Origin: Marinibacterium profundimaris
Lineage (GTDB): Bacteria > Pseudomonadota > Alphaproteobacteria > Rhodobacterales > Rhodobacteraceae
Assembly (NCBI RefSeq): GCF_002210095.1
Contig: NZ_AQQR01000006.1
Span: 186,001-250,000 of the forward strand
Length of the DNA stretch: 64,000 nucleotides
Direction of reading: 5' to 3'
Below the pieces are notes generated by a model. That model had not been told where the DNA came from. It made no database searches and saw only the letters and a program-made list of their open reading frames with translations. How positions within the stretch are numbered: the first letter of the stretch is position 1; the number at the start of each line of letters is the position of its first letter. Both the position numbers and the translations under genes were made by a program. Positions 8,636 through 16,350 of this stretch are shown here, one piece after another.

Positions 8636-10105
8636 ATGCAGCTTCAGACATCGACGCTGACACGCTGGACCCCGCAACGGGCCTTCAATGCGTTGGGGTT
8701 CGTGGTGCTCGCCATGGCCCTCATGCTGGCCCAGGCCGTGTCGTCGCAAACCCGCCCGGACAGCCTTGCGCCGCTGGCGGACCAGGTCAGCCCCGCCGTG
8801 GTGAACATCACCACCTCCACCGTCGTCGAAGGCCGCACCGGCCCGCAGGGCATCGTGCCCGAGGGGTCGCCCTTCGAGGATTTCTTCCGTGAATTCCAGG
8901 ACCGCAACGGTGGCGAGGGCCGCCGGCCGCGCCGCTCATCGGCGCTGGGATCCGGCTTTGTCATCTCCGAAGACGGCTATGTCGTCACCAACAACCACGT
9001 CATCGAAAGCGCCGACGAGATCACCATCGAATTCTTCGACGGCGACGAACTGCAGGCCACCGTCGTGGGCACCGACCCCAACACCGACATCGCCCTGCTG
9101 AAGGTCGAGACGGACGAGCCGCTGCCCTTCGTCAATTTCGGCGACAGTGACACGGCCCGCGTCGGCGACTGGGTGATCGCGATGGGCAACCCGCTGGGCC
9201 AGGGCTTCTCGCTTTCGGTCGGGATCGTCTCGGCACGCAACCGGGCGCTGTCGGGCAGCTACGACGACTACATCCAGACCGACGCCGCCATCAACCGCGG
9301 CAACTCGGGCGGGCCGCTGTTCAACATGGACGGCGAAGTCGTCGGCGTGAACACCGCGATCCTGTCGCCCAACGGCGGCTCGATCGGCATCGGTTTCTCG
9401 ATGGCGTCGAACGTGGTGACCCGCGTGGTCGACCAGCTGCGCGAATACGGCGAAACCCGCCGCGGCTGGCTGGGTGTCCGCATCCAGGACGTCACCGACG
9501 AGATCGCCGAAGCCATGGGCCTGGAACAGGCCTCCGGCGCGCTGATCACCGACGTGCCCGAGGGCCCGGCCAAGGAAGCCGGCCTGCTGGCCGGTGACGT
9601 GATCATGACCTTCGACGGCAAGGACGTCGAAGATACCCGTGGCCTCGTCCGCCAGGTCGGCAACACCGACATCGGCAAGTCGGTCCGTGTCGTGGTCTTC
9701 CGCGACGGCGGCACCGAAACGGTCCTGGTCACCCTGGGCCGCCGCGAGGAAGCCGAGCGGACCGTGCCCGCCGCCATGGAGCAGATGGAGGACGCGCCGG
9801 CCGAGCGTGAGATCCTCGGCCTGACCCTGTCGACCCTGACCGAGGAGATGCGCGCCGAGCTGGGCATTCCCGAGGGCCAGGACGGGCTGGTCGTGGTCGA
9901 CGTGGACGAGACCTCGGAAGCCTACGAAAAGGGCCTGCGCGCCGGTGACCTGATCACCGAGGCCGGCCAGCAGAAGGTCGAGACCCTCGCCGCGCTGGAC
10001 GAACGCATCGAGGAGGCGACCGAAGCCGGGCGCAAGTCGCTCCTGCTTCTGGTCCGCCGTGGTGGCGACCCGCGCTTCGTGGCCATCAGCCTCGAAGACA
10101 GCTGA
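8636..10105 (+). CDS. degP: Do/DegP-family periplasmic serine protease
   Basis: Periplasmic HtrA-type protease/chaperone for misfolded envelope proteins. After a signal peptide (core GFVVLAMALMLAQAV) comes a trypsin-like domain with the complete triad: His near 121 in VTNNHVIES, Asp near 151 in NTDIALLKV, Ser near 225 in RGNSGGPLFN. Two PDZ domains follow (GWLGVRIQDVTDE; then the one containing VVDVDETSEAYEKGLRAGD). Length 489 residues is normal. An aaaggag sequence ends about ten bases before the chosen ATG; a second ATG nine bases upstream is too close to it. It is preceded by hflK-hflC-DUF2065 with a 141-base gap and followed by strong hairpins ending the transcript. Confidence 0.93.
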   Translation: MQLQTSTLTRWTPQRAFNALGFVVLAMALMLAQAVSSQTRPDSLAPLADQVSPAVVNITTSTVVEGRTGPQGIVPEGSPFEDFFREFQDRNGGEGRRPRRSSALGSGFVISEDGYVVTNNHVIESADEITIEFFDGDELQATVVGTDPNTDIALLKVETDEPLPFVNFGDSDTARVGDWVIAMGNPLGQGFSLSVGIVSARNRALSGSYDDYIQTDAAINRGNSGGPLFNMDGEVVGVNTAILSPNGGSIGIGFSMASNVVTRVVDQLREYGETRRGWLGVRIQDVTDEIAEAMGLEQASGALITDVPEGPAKEAGLLAGDVIMTFDGKDVEDTRGLVRQVGNTDIGKSVRVVVFRDGGTETVLVTLGRREEAERTVPAAMEQMEDAPAEREILGLTLSTLTEEMRAELGIPEGQDGLVVVDVDETSEAYEKGLRAGDLITEAGQQKVETLAALDERIEEATEAGRKSLLLLVRRGGDPRFVAISLEDS

Positions 10106-10111
10106 TCCTGC

Positions 10112-10134
10112 CGCCCCCCGGCCTTCGGGGGGCG
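10112..10134 (+). terminator. GC hairpin downstream of degP
   Basis: Perfect nine-base-pair stem CGCCCCCCG / CGGGGGGCG with loop GCCTT, starting seven bases after the degP stop. There is no T-run, so it is more likely an mRNA 3'-end stabiliser or pause site than a full intrinsic terminator. Confidence 0.5.
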
Positions 10135-10140
10135 ACACGC

Positions 10141-10162
10141 CCTGACGCGGGTCCGCGTCAGG
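10141..10162 (+). terminator. Second hairpin downstream of degP
   Basis: Perfect nine-base-pair stem CCTGACGCG / CGCGTCAGG around a GGTC loop, followed by an A-rich run rather than T. It is the middle member of three consecutive hairpins after degP. Confidence 0.4.
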
Positions 10163-10175
10163 AAGCAAGAAAGAA

Positions 10176-10205
10176 AGCCATGTGCTGCGAGGCACATGGC
10201 TTTTT
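10176..10205 (+). terminator. Intrinsic terminator after degP
   Basis: Stem AGCCATGTGC / GCACATGGCT of ten pairs with a six-base loop, followed by TTTTT. This is the classic Rho-independent terminator of the hflKC-degP transcript. The upstream run of A residues means it could also stop leftward transcripts. Confidence 0.9.
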
Positions 10206-10472
10206 CAGTCGAGGTCTGAGGGGAGAGAGACGCGACTGCCGCCCTGGGCTGGGACCAGACCGGACCCCGGAGATGTCGGTTCGCCGGTGATGCAGGCCGG
10301 ATCGAAATGCTCCGGCGGTGCTGGCGGCCCGGTCATCGACGAAATGGTCGCTCCGGGGAAGGGCGGTGTCGCGGGTAATGTCCTTTCGGGTCTGTCGCTT
10401 GGGGTTGAAAGTCTTGGTCCGGCGCACGCGGCCTTCGGGAGGAGAAGTCCTGCCCCCGCCGGGAGGAAGCCG
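10206..10472. other. Intergenic stretch without recognisable genes
   Basis: Part of an almost 800-base region between degP and the Crp/Fnr gene. Open frames on both strands have arbitrary composition and no motif I recognise. I see no repeat, tRNA-like cloverleaf or T-tailed hairpin in this part. Confidence 0.5.
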
Positions 10473-10631
10473 TCAGAAGAAGCCGTCGGCGCGGTGGATC
10501 CGGTCCTGCGTCACGTGATAGCGACGTCCGGTTTCAAGCACTCGAAAGACGAAGCGGATGACACCGGATTCGTCCGGAGCCCGAACCTTCGGGGCGCGGT
10601 CGGCGGCGGTAAGTTTCCTTTCGATAATCAT
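10473..10631 (-). CDS. Small hypothetical protein (52 aa)
   Basis: I do not recognise a family. The frame from MIIERKLTAAD to the stop has protein-like composition: alternating hydrophobic and charged residues (GVIRFVFRVLETG) and a polar end (RYHVTQDRIHRADGFF). The first eight residues resemble the N-terminus of class II ribonucleotide reductases, but the resemblance ends there, so this may be chance or an eroded remnant. An AGGA sequence sits almost directly against the ATG, which is poor spacing. A perfect CRP-like palindrome lies about 80 bases upstream, and the Crp/Fnr gene lies beyond it on the same strand. It could be a real small regulated gene or spurious. Confidence 0.4.
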   Translation of the reverse strand: MIIERKLTAADRAPKVRAPDESGVIRFVFRVLETGRRYHVTQDRIHRADGFF

Positions 10632-10710
10632 TTCCTGTTTCCCAATCTGTCGATCTTGACGGTTGTCCGATCTGGTGGGTTCAGGATGCCGCAAGGTCAG
10701 CTCTCTCGTA

Positions 10711-10726
10711 TGTGAACCACGTCACA
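10711..10726. promoter_or_regulatory. CRP-like operator TGTGA-N6-TCACA
   Basis: The sequence TGTGAACCACGTCACA is a perfect inverted repeat of the CRP half-site with the canonical six-base spacer. It lies between a Crp/Fnr-family gene (ending at 10904, leftward) and a small leftward ORF starting at 10631. Binding by the neighbouring regulator is an inference from adjacency. Confidence 0.55.
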
Positions 10727-10903
10727 TCCAGCGTAAAAGGCGGGTCGGGTATTCCAGACCTTTCGGGGGTTTGCGGAGATTTCGGCGCTTGTTGCGGCGA
10801 AACGGGTCTGTTGACGGGCTTCAGCGGGGCACGGCCAGGGCAGAGCAAATGCGACGTCAAACCCACCCGCGCGTGCCACCATCCCGCCCGGTCGCTGTAG
10901 CGG

Positions 10904-11581
10904 TCAGATGAATTCCGGCTCCGCGATCAGCTCAAGCGCCGGGCGGTCAAGAACCGTGAGCCCCCCGCGCGAGGCTTCGACCACACCGTCCTTCTTCCAG
11001 TTCGACAGGGTCTTCGACACGGCCTCGCGCGTGGCGCCGACGAATTCGGCCAGCTCGGCCTGGCTGAGCCTGAGGCTCATGCCATGGTCCTTCAGCTTCG
11101 CCGGATCGTCGGACTGGGTCAGGTACAGGATCTTGCGCGCCAGCCGCAGCGGCACCGGCAGGAAGACCTGTTCGTTCAGCTGCCGGTTCATGTAGCGCAT
11201 CCGCTTGCCCGCCAGGTGGATCAGGTCGATCGCCAGCTCGGGCGTCTTGGTGATCTCGGACAGCACGTCGCAATGGCGCACCCGGCGCAGAACGGTCGGT
11301 TCCAGGGCCGTCGCCGTGGCGGTGCGCGGGCCGGGATCGAACAGCGTGATCTCTCCAAGGATCGAGCCCGCGCGCATGATGTCCAGCGTCAGCTTGCGCC
11401 CGTCCTCGGAATAGACCGAGATCTCCAGCGCGCCCTCGGTCACCGCGAAGAGCGCGTCGCCCGGATCGCCGGCCTCGAACAGGACCTGACCCCGTGTCAT
11501 GCGGATTTCCGTGGACAGCCCCTCGAGGATATCGATCAGTGCCGCGGAGGCGGTGGACAGGAATCCTTTGGTGGCGGTCAT
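10904..11581 (-). CDS. Crp/Fnr-family transcriptional regulator
   Basis: A 225-residue regulator with an N-terminal cyclic-nucleotide-binding beta-roll (GQVLFEAGDPGDALFAVTEGALEI; the GSILGEITLFDPGPRTATATA phosphate-cassette region contains GE...RTA), a long dimer helix (ELAIDLIHLAGKRMRYMNRQL) and a C-terminal winged helix-turn-helix (LSQAELAEFVGATREAVSKTLSNWKKDGVV). It lacks the N-terminal cysteine cluster of FNR, having only one cysteine, so it is unlikely to be an oxygen-sensing iron-sulfur protein. The intact phosphate cassette makes cyclic-nucleotide binding plausible. It is monocistronic in appearance, with an evident candidate operator downstream at 10711. Confidence 0.88.
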   Translation of the reverse strand: MTATKGFLSTASAALIDILEGLSTEIRMTRGQVLFEAGDPGDALFAVTEGALEISVYSEDGRKLTLDIMRAGSILGEITLFDPGPRTATATALEPTVLRRVRHCDVLSEITKTPELAIDLIHLAGKRMRYMNRQLNEQVFLPVPLRLARKILYLTQSDDPAKLKDHGMSLRLSQAELAEFVGATREAVSKTLSNWKKDGVVEASRGGLTVLDRPALELIAEPEFI

Positions 11582-11811
11582 CTGTTGCGTGCGGCTTCTT
11601 GTTGTTTCGGGATGGCTCCGGGGGTGCCGGGAAAGCCTAGCGGAACCGTGCGGCCGTGCAATGACCTTTGCGCGACAGGGCGGGGGTGGCGACGGGTGGC
11701 CGGTCGGGGGGCAGGGAAGCGGGGCGGCAGGCTATCAAAGTGGCGCATGGGACAATCCGGTGCCTGCTGGGTGGGCAGTTTTGACAGCCCTGGGCCGGAC
11801 GCGCCCCTGCG

Positions 11812-12339
11812 TCAGCCGTTCAGCTCGACGGCCACCAGCCCCAGCTCGCGCGCGGTGCGCAACGACAGGGTGCCCGAGTCGAGCCCGTCCTGCAGCTGAT
11901 AGGCCAGCACCGCCTCGCGCGTGGTGGTGTCGACCAGTCCGGTGATCGGCCCGTCATAGATCCCGCGCACCTGCAGCGCCCGCTGCAGGGAGGCCACGAA
12001 TTCCCCGGTCAGCGCATCGGCGCACAGCGCCTCGAACCAGGTCTCCTGACGTTCCCGTACGATCTGCTGGCGGGTCTCGGTCCGGTAGCTGGCCGGCTGC
12101 GCGACCGAACCGTCGTCGCGCAGCTGCGCCGGTTCGACCAGAACCTGGGCGGTCTCGGTCTCCACCACGGCGGGGCTTACCACCCGGTCCCAGCAGGTGC
12201 CGGGCGGCGCGCCCGGCGGGGCATGGCCCGGCAGACCAGCCAGCGACACGGGCGAGATCGGGACCGGCGCCTCCGGGCCGGGATCGGCGCAGGCGGCCAG
12301 AAGCCAGAGGCCCAGGGCGGGAAGGATCAGGCGGGTCAA
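11812..12339 (-). CDS. Putative lipoprotein with PG_binding_1-like domain
   Basis: A 175-residue exported protein. The N-terminus from a TTG start reads as a lipoprotein signal with lipobox LLAAC, after which the chain is Pro/Gly-rich. A middle region (RTETRQQIVRERQETWFEALC) is followed by a peptidoglycan-binding type 1 motif: FVASLQRALQVRGIYDGPI, then TTTREAVLAYQLQDG and LSLRTARELGL, the usual three-helix fold. The frame is open further upstream, but that part would bury the signal peptide. The likely role is anchoring in the outer membrane and contacting the cell wall. Neighbours do not clarify its task. Confidence 0.7.
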   Translation of the reverse strand: MTRLILPALGLWLLAACADPGPEAPVPISPVSLAGLPGHAPPGAPPGTCWDRVVSPAVVETETAQVLVEPAQLRDDGSVAQPASYRTETRQQIVRERQETWFEALCADALTGEFVASLQRALQVRGIYDGPITGLVDTTTREAVLAYQLQDGLDSGTLSLRTARELGLVAVELNG

Positions 12340-12544
12340 GGGGGCTCGGGGTCCGGGCTTGTGATCTGGTCTCGGGGTGGCAGGCGGTCCGGGACGGCCG
12401 GGACGCGGTACTCTGGCAGAGGTTAGCCACATCGCGGGCCCGGGGCCAAGCCCCCGGCGCCTGGGTCTGTGTCCCGGGGGCCAGTGTCCCAGGGGCCGGA
12501 TTGCCGCTGATCCCTGTCCCGGAACGCCGCGCCGGTCGCGGATG

Positions 12545-12922
12545 TCAGGATGCGGGCGGCAGCGGCTCCCCGCTCACCAGCAGGTCGAGCATGTGCGAGA
12601 TGTCCTCGATCTCCTCCGCGATCACGTGGGTCACCGAATGGGCGCGCTGCACCCGCCCCGTGACCCGCAACAGACGCCCGGCGATCACCGCGCGGCGGAA
12701 GCGTTCATAGATCTTGCGCCAGACGATCACGTTGACCACGCCGGTCTCGTCCTCGAGCGTGACGAAGACCACGCCCTTGGCCGTGCCTGGCCGCTGCCGC
12801 AGGATCACCAGCCCGGCGACAGTGACCCGCGCGCCCTGCGGCGGGTCTTCGAGCCGGTCGGCCGGCAGGCAGGCCGGCGGGCGGGGCCAGTCGGGGCCAT
12901 CGGGGACGGGTGTGACGAACAT
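12545..12922 (-). CDS. Orphan OB-fold like the C-terminus of DnaE2
   Basis: The 125-residue product reproduces the last domain of the error-prone polymerase DnaE2: RVTVAGLVILRQRPGTAKGV, FVTLEDETGVVNVIVWRK, YERFRRAVIAGRLLRVTGRV and VTHVIAEEIEDIS. In full-length DnaE2 this nucleic-acid-binding OB-fold ends a protein of roughly 1000-1100 residues; nothing of the polymerase, PHP or helix-hairpin-helix parts is present upstream. Start taken at the ATG opening MFVTPVPDG, with only a weak ribosome-binding site. It is either a free-standing OB protein or the surviving end of a deleted dnaE2. The intact frame and clean stop argue against recent decay. No imuA/imuB genes are adjacent. Confidence 0.7.
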   Translation of the reverse strand: MFVTPVPDGPDWPRPPACLPADRLEDPPQGARVTVAGLVILRQRPGTAKGVVFVTLEDETGVVNVIVWRKIYERFRRAVIAGRLLRVTGRVQRAHSVTHVIAEEIEDISHMLDLLVSGEPLPPAS

Positions 12923-13014
12923 ATGCCCTGAATACGCCCCCTGCAGGCTGTACCGCAAGGCCGGGACAGCCTGCGACCCAATTGGGGCTGGCCCCTGTCG
13001 ATGGCCTTGTCTAG

Positions 13015-13386
<372 letters not shown>

Positions 13387-13388
13387 GA

Positions 13389-14141
13389 ATGTTTGCCCCG
13401 GTGGCACGGCGTCTGCCGTCCCGCCGGTGGAGATTGCGCGCCCGCCGTGCGCTGCTGGTGTTGTGCCTGTGGCATGGCGCGGGTGGCGCGGTTGCGCAGC
13501 AGATCACATCGGCCCGCTATGTCGAGCCTGTGACGCGCTATGGCCACGGCGTGCTGGGCGACGCGGTGGAATACGGCGCGCTGCGGATCTCGGTGGGGCA
13601 GGGGGCCGACCGGCTGATCCGCCTGCCCGAAAGCCACGTCTTCGAGGATATTTCGCCGCGTCTCGTGGATCTCGACCTCGACGGCCGGGCCGACGCGGTG
13701 ATGGTCGTGGAAACCGACATGGCGCGCGGCGCGGCGCTGGCGCTTTACGGACCCACAGGCAAGATCGCGCAAACGCCGCATATCGGGCAGACCCATCGCT
13801 GGCTTGCGCCGCTGGGGGCCGCCGACCTCGACCGGGACGGGAGGGTGGAGATCGCCTATGTCGACCGCCCGCACCTGGCGCGGATCCTGCGGATATGGCG
13901 CTTTCGCGATGGTGCCCTGCAGCCGGTGGCCGAGGCGCGCGGGCTGACCAATCACCGGATCGGGGAGGCGTTCATCTCGGGCGGGATCCGCGATTGCGGG
14001 GCGGGGCCGGAGATCGTGACCGCCGATGCGGGCTGGTCCCGGATCATGGTGTCGCGGCTGGAGGCGGGACGGATCGCGACGCGGCCGGTGGGGGCGTTCA
14101 CCGGTGCGGCGGGGATGCGCGCGGTCCTGGCCTGCCGCTAG
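13389..14141 (+). CDS. Secreted FG-GAP/VCBS-like repeat protein
   Basis: A 250-residue protein with an arginine-rich N-terminus and signal peptide (core ALLVLCLWHGAGGAVAQ). The body has repeated calcium-binding-like loops typical of FG-GAP/VCBS beta-propellers: LVDLDLDGRADAVMVVE and AADLDRDGRVEIAYVDR, plus related blades around LRIWRFRDG and ISGGIRDCGAGPEIVTAD. No enzyme motif is visible. It follows the ferredoxin by two bases, which may only reflect read-through in a compact genome. It is probably a periplasmic protein of unknown purpose. Confidence 0.75.
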   Translation: MFAPVARRLPSRRWRLRARRALLVLCLWHGAGGAVAQQITSARYVEPVTRYGHGVLGDAVEYGALRISVGQGADRLIRLPESHVFEDISPRLVDLDLDGRADAVMVVETDMARGAALALYGPTGKIAQTPHIGQTHRWLAPLGAADLDRDGRVEIAYVDRPHLARILRIWRFRDGALQPVAEARGLTNHRIGEAFISGGIRDCGAGPEIVTADAGWSRIMVSRLEAGRIATRPVGAFTGAAGMRAVLACR

Positions 14142-14171
14142 GGGCCCCGGGCGCGTCGGAGTCCCTGTTTT

Positions 14172-14236
14172 GGGGGGCGCTGCCCCCGTCCGCCGGGGGC
14201 GGACTCCCCCGGAGGTATTTGGCCAAGGTGAAGACA
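14172..14236 (+). repeat. Dispersed intergenic repeat, full copy
   Basis: GC-rich palindromic arm (GGGGGGCGCTGCCCCC, then a second stem around CCGCCGGGGGCGG) followed by the conserved tail GGAGGTATTTGGCCAAGGTG. It lies between two convergent genes. The same arm-plus-tail layout occurs at 18055-18119 and 56833-56897. Confidence 0.75.
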
Positions 14237-14300
14237 GGGGCGTGGTTCTGACGGGTCCGCCGGGGCGCGGTATGGGAGCCGTGTGAAAGGCCCGGGCGGA

Positions 14301-15563
14301 TCAGAGTGCCCGCCAGCCTATGTCGCGGCGGAAGAAGCCCTGGGGCCAGTCCACCGCGTCGGCCAGGGCATAGGCGCGGTCGCGCGCTTCCTGCAGGGTC
14401 GCGCCGCGGGCCGTGGCGTTCAGCACGCGCCCGCCGGAGGCCAGGAACCGGCCGTCCTTGCGCTGGGTACCGGCGTGAAAGCACATCTCGAAGGCCGTTT
14501 CCGGCAGATCCTCCAGCCCGCCGATGACCGAGCCCTTTTCATAGGCGCCGGGATAGCCATTGGCCGCCAGCACGATCGTCATGGCGTGGTCGTCGGCCCA
14601 GTTCACGCGGGTTTCGGCCAGCCGTGCCTCGGCTGCCGCATGCAGAAGATCCAGCGCCTGGGCCCCCAGCCGCAGCATCAGCACCTGGCATTCGGGATCG
14701 CCGAAGCGGACGTTGTATTCCACCAGCCGTGGCTGGCCGTTCTCGATCATCAGGCCCACGTAGAGCACACCCTGGTAGGGGGTGCCGCGCCGGGCCATCT
14801 CGGCCACGCAGGGCGTCACGATCTCGTCCAGCGCCTTCTGCGTGACTTCATCGGTCATGATCGGCGCCGGGGAATAGGCGCCCATACCGCCCGTGTTCGG
14901 CCCGGTGTCGCCTTCACCGACCCGCTTGTGATCCTGCGCCGTGCCGATGGGCAACACCGTCTCGCCGTCGCAGAGCACGAAGAAGGACGCCTCTTCGCCG
15001 GTCATGAACTCCTCGATCACCACCTCGGCCCCGGCGCCGCCGAAGGCGCCGCCGAACATGTCGTCGATGGCCTCCAGCGCCGTGGCCTCGTCCATCGCCA
15101 CGATCACGCCCTTGCCCGCGGCGAGTCCGTCGGCCTTGATCACGATCGGCGCGCCCTGTTCGCGGACATAGGCCCTGGCCGGTTCGGCCTCGGTGAAGCT
15201 GGCGTAGCCCGCCGTGGGGGCGCCTGCGGCGGCGCAGATCTCCTTGGTGAAGCGTTTGGACGCCTCGAGCTTCGCTGCCTCGGCCGAGGGGCCGAAGACC
15301 AGGATGCCTTCCTCGCGCAGCCGGTCGGCGATGCCGGCGGCCAGAGGTGCCTCGGGTCCGACGATGACGAAATCGATGGCGTTGTCATAGGCGAAGGTGG
15401 CGACCGCGGTCGGGTCCTCGATGTCGAGGCTGGCGCAGGTGGCGATCTGTGCGATGCCGCCATTACCCGGCGCCACGATCAGCTTGTCGCATTTAGGGTT
15501 CTGCATGACCGCCCAGGCCAGCGCGTGTTCGCGCCCGCCGCTGCCGAGAATGAGGATGTTCAT
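14301..15563 (-). CDS. purD: Phosphoribosylamine-glycine ligase
   Basis: Second step of purine synthesis: joins 5-phosphoribosylamine and glycine using ATP. At 420 residues it has the normal length. It opens with [19 protein letters not shown] and shows the ATP-grasp signatures: [77 protein letters not shown], and the metal-binding end [13 protein letters not shown]. It stands alone, with convergent and divergent neighbours that are not purine genes. Confidence 0.97.
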   Translation of the reverse strand: MNILILGSGGREHALAWAVMQNPKCDKLIVAPGNGGIAQIATCASLDIEDPTAVATFAYDNAIDFVIVGPEAPLAAGIADRLREEGILVFGPSAEAAKLEASKRFTKEICAAAGAPTAGYASFTEAEPARAYVREQGAPIVIKADGLAAGKGVIVAMDEATALEAIDDMFGGAFGGAGAEVVIEEFMTGEEASFFVLCDGETVLPIGTAQDHKRVGEGDTGPNTGGMGAYSPAPIMTDEVTQKALDEIVTPCVAEMARRGTPYQGVLYVGLMIENGQPRLVEYNVRFGDPECQVLMLRLGAQALDLLHAAAEARLAETRVNWADDHAMTIVLAANGYPGAYEKGSVIGGLEDLPETAFEMCFHAGTQRKDGRFLASGGRVLNATARGATLQEARDRAYALADAVDWPQGFFRRDIGWRAL

Positions 15564-15749
15564 GCCGTCTGTCCGCCTGTTTCTGCCGCTCGGAATCCGT
15601 GCCGCTCATAACCCGGGCCCCGCCCCGGGAACAAGCGTCCGTGCCGCCGCCCTGTCCGGCCGTTTCCGTCGAGGCAACCGGCGCCCTGTGTCGGAACATC
15701 TCTCCGGCCCGCGCGGTTTACCCATCAAACAGCGAAAGGAGATTTCCAG

Positions 15750-16310
15750 ATGAGCACTATTGACGGAAAGACGATCGCCATTCTCTCCACCCATGGCTTC
15801 GAGCAATCCGAACTTGAAACCCCGCGCGACCGCCTGAAAGAGGCAGGCGCCACGGTGCACGTGATTTCCCCGGAAACGGGCGAAATCCGCGGATGGGACG
15901 GCGACGACTGGGGCCGGCCGGTGCCGGTCGACAAGAAGCTGAGCGAAGTCTCGGCCGATGATTACGATGCGCTGGTTCTGCCGGGCGGTCAGATCAATCC
16001 CGACCTTCTGCGCGTGAACGAGGATGCGCTGGCCTTCATCCGCGCGATCTTCGACGCGGGCAAGCCCTTGGGCGCAATCTGCCATGCCCCCTGGCTGCTG
16101 GTCGAGACCGGCATCGCCGAGGGCCGCGCCATGACCTCGTACAAATCCATCGCCACCGACGTGAAGAACGCCGGCGGCAAGTGGGAGGACAGCGAAGTCG
16201 TCTGCGACCGCGCGCTGGTCACCAGCCGCAACCCGGGCGACCTGCCGGCCTTCTGCGACAAGATGATCGAGGAGATCCGCGAAGGGAAGCACAGCCGCCG
16301 CGCGGCCTGA
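15750..16310 (+). CDS. DJ-1/PfpI-family protein (class I GATase-like)
   Basis: A 186-residue single-domain protein of the PfpI/YhbO branch. It starts with GKTIAILSTHGFEQSELETP, contains LVLPGGQINPD, and has the nucleophile elbow GAICHAPWLL with Cys near residue 111 and the following His; Glu in the FEQSELE segment matches the conserved acid. Members are reported as intracellular proteases or, more recently, glyoxalases/deglycases acting on methylglyoxal damage; which applies here is not decidable. A good ribosome-binding site (aaaggag) precedes the ATG. xseA follows 40 bases downstream on the same strand. Confidence 0.88.
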   Translation: MSTIDGKTIAILSTHGFEQSELETPRDRLKEAGATVHVISPETGEIRGWDGDDWGRPVPVDKKLSEVSADDYDALVLPGGQINPDLLRVNEDALAFIRAIFDAGKPLGAICHAPWLLVETGIAEGRAMTSYKSIATDVKNAGGKWEDSEVVCDRALVTSRNPGDLPAFCDKMIEEIREGKHSRRAA

Positions 16311-16350
16311 CCGCTTCCACTTCGGAACCGGATCGGGCATGGTCCCCGCC

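Noticed and set aside
10182-10715. Rightward open frame of 177 codons in the degP/Crp gap
   Set aside because: It starts inside the terminator stem, has arbitrary composition and overlaps the better small leftward frame.
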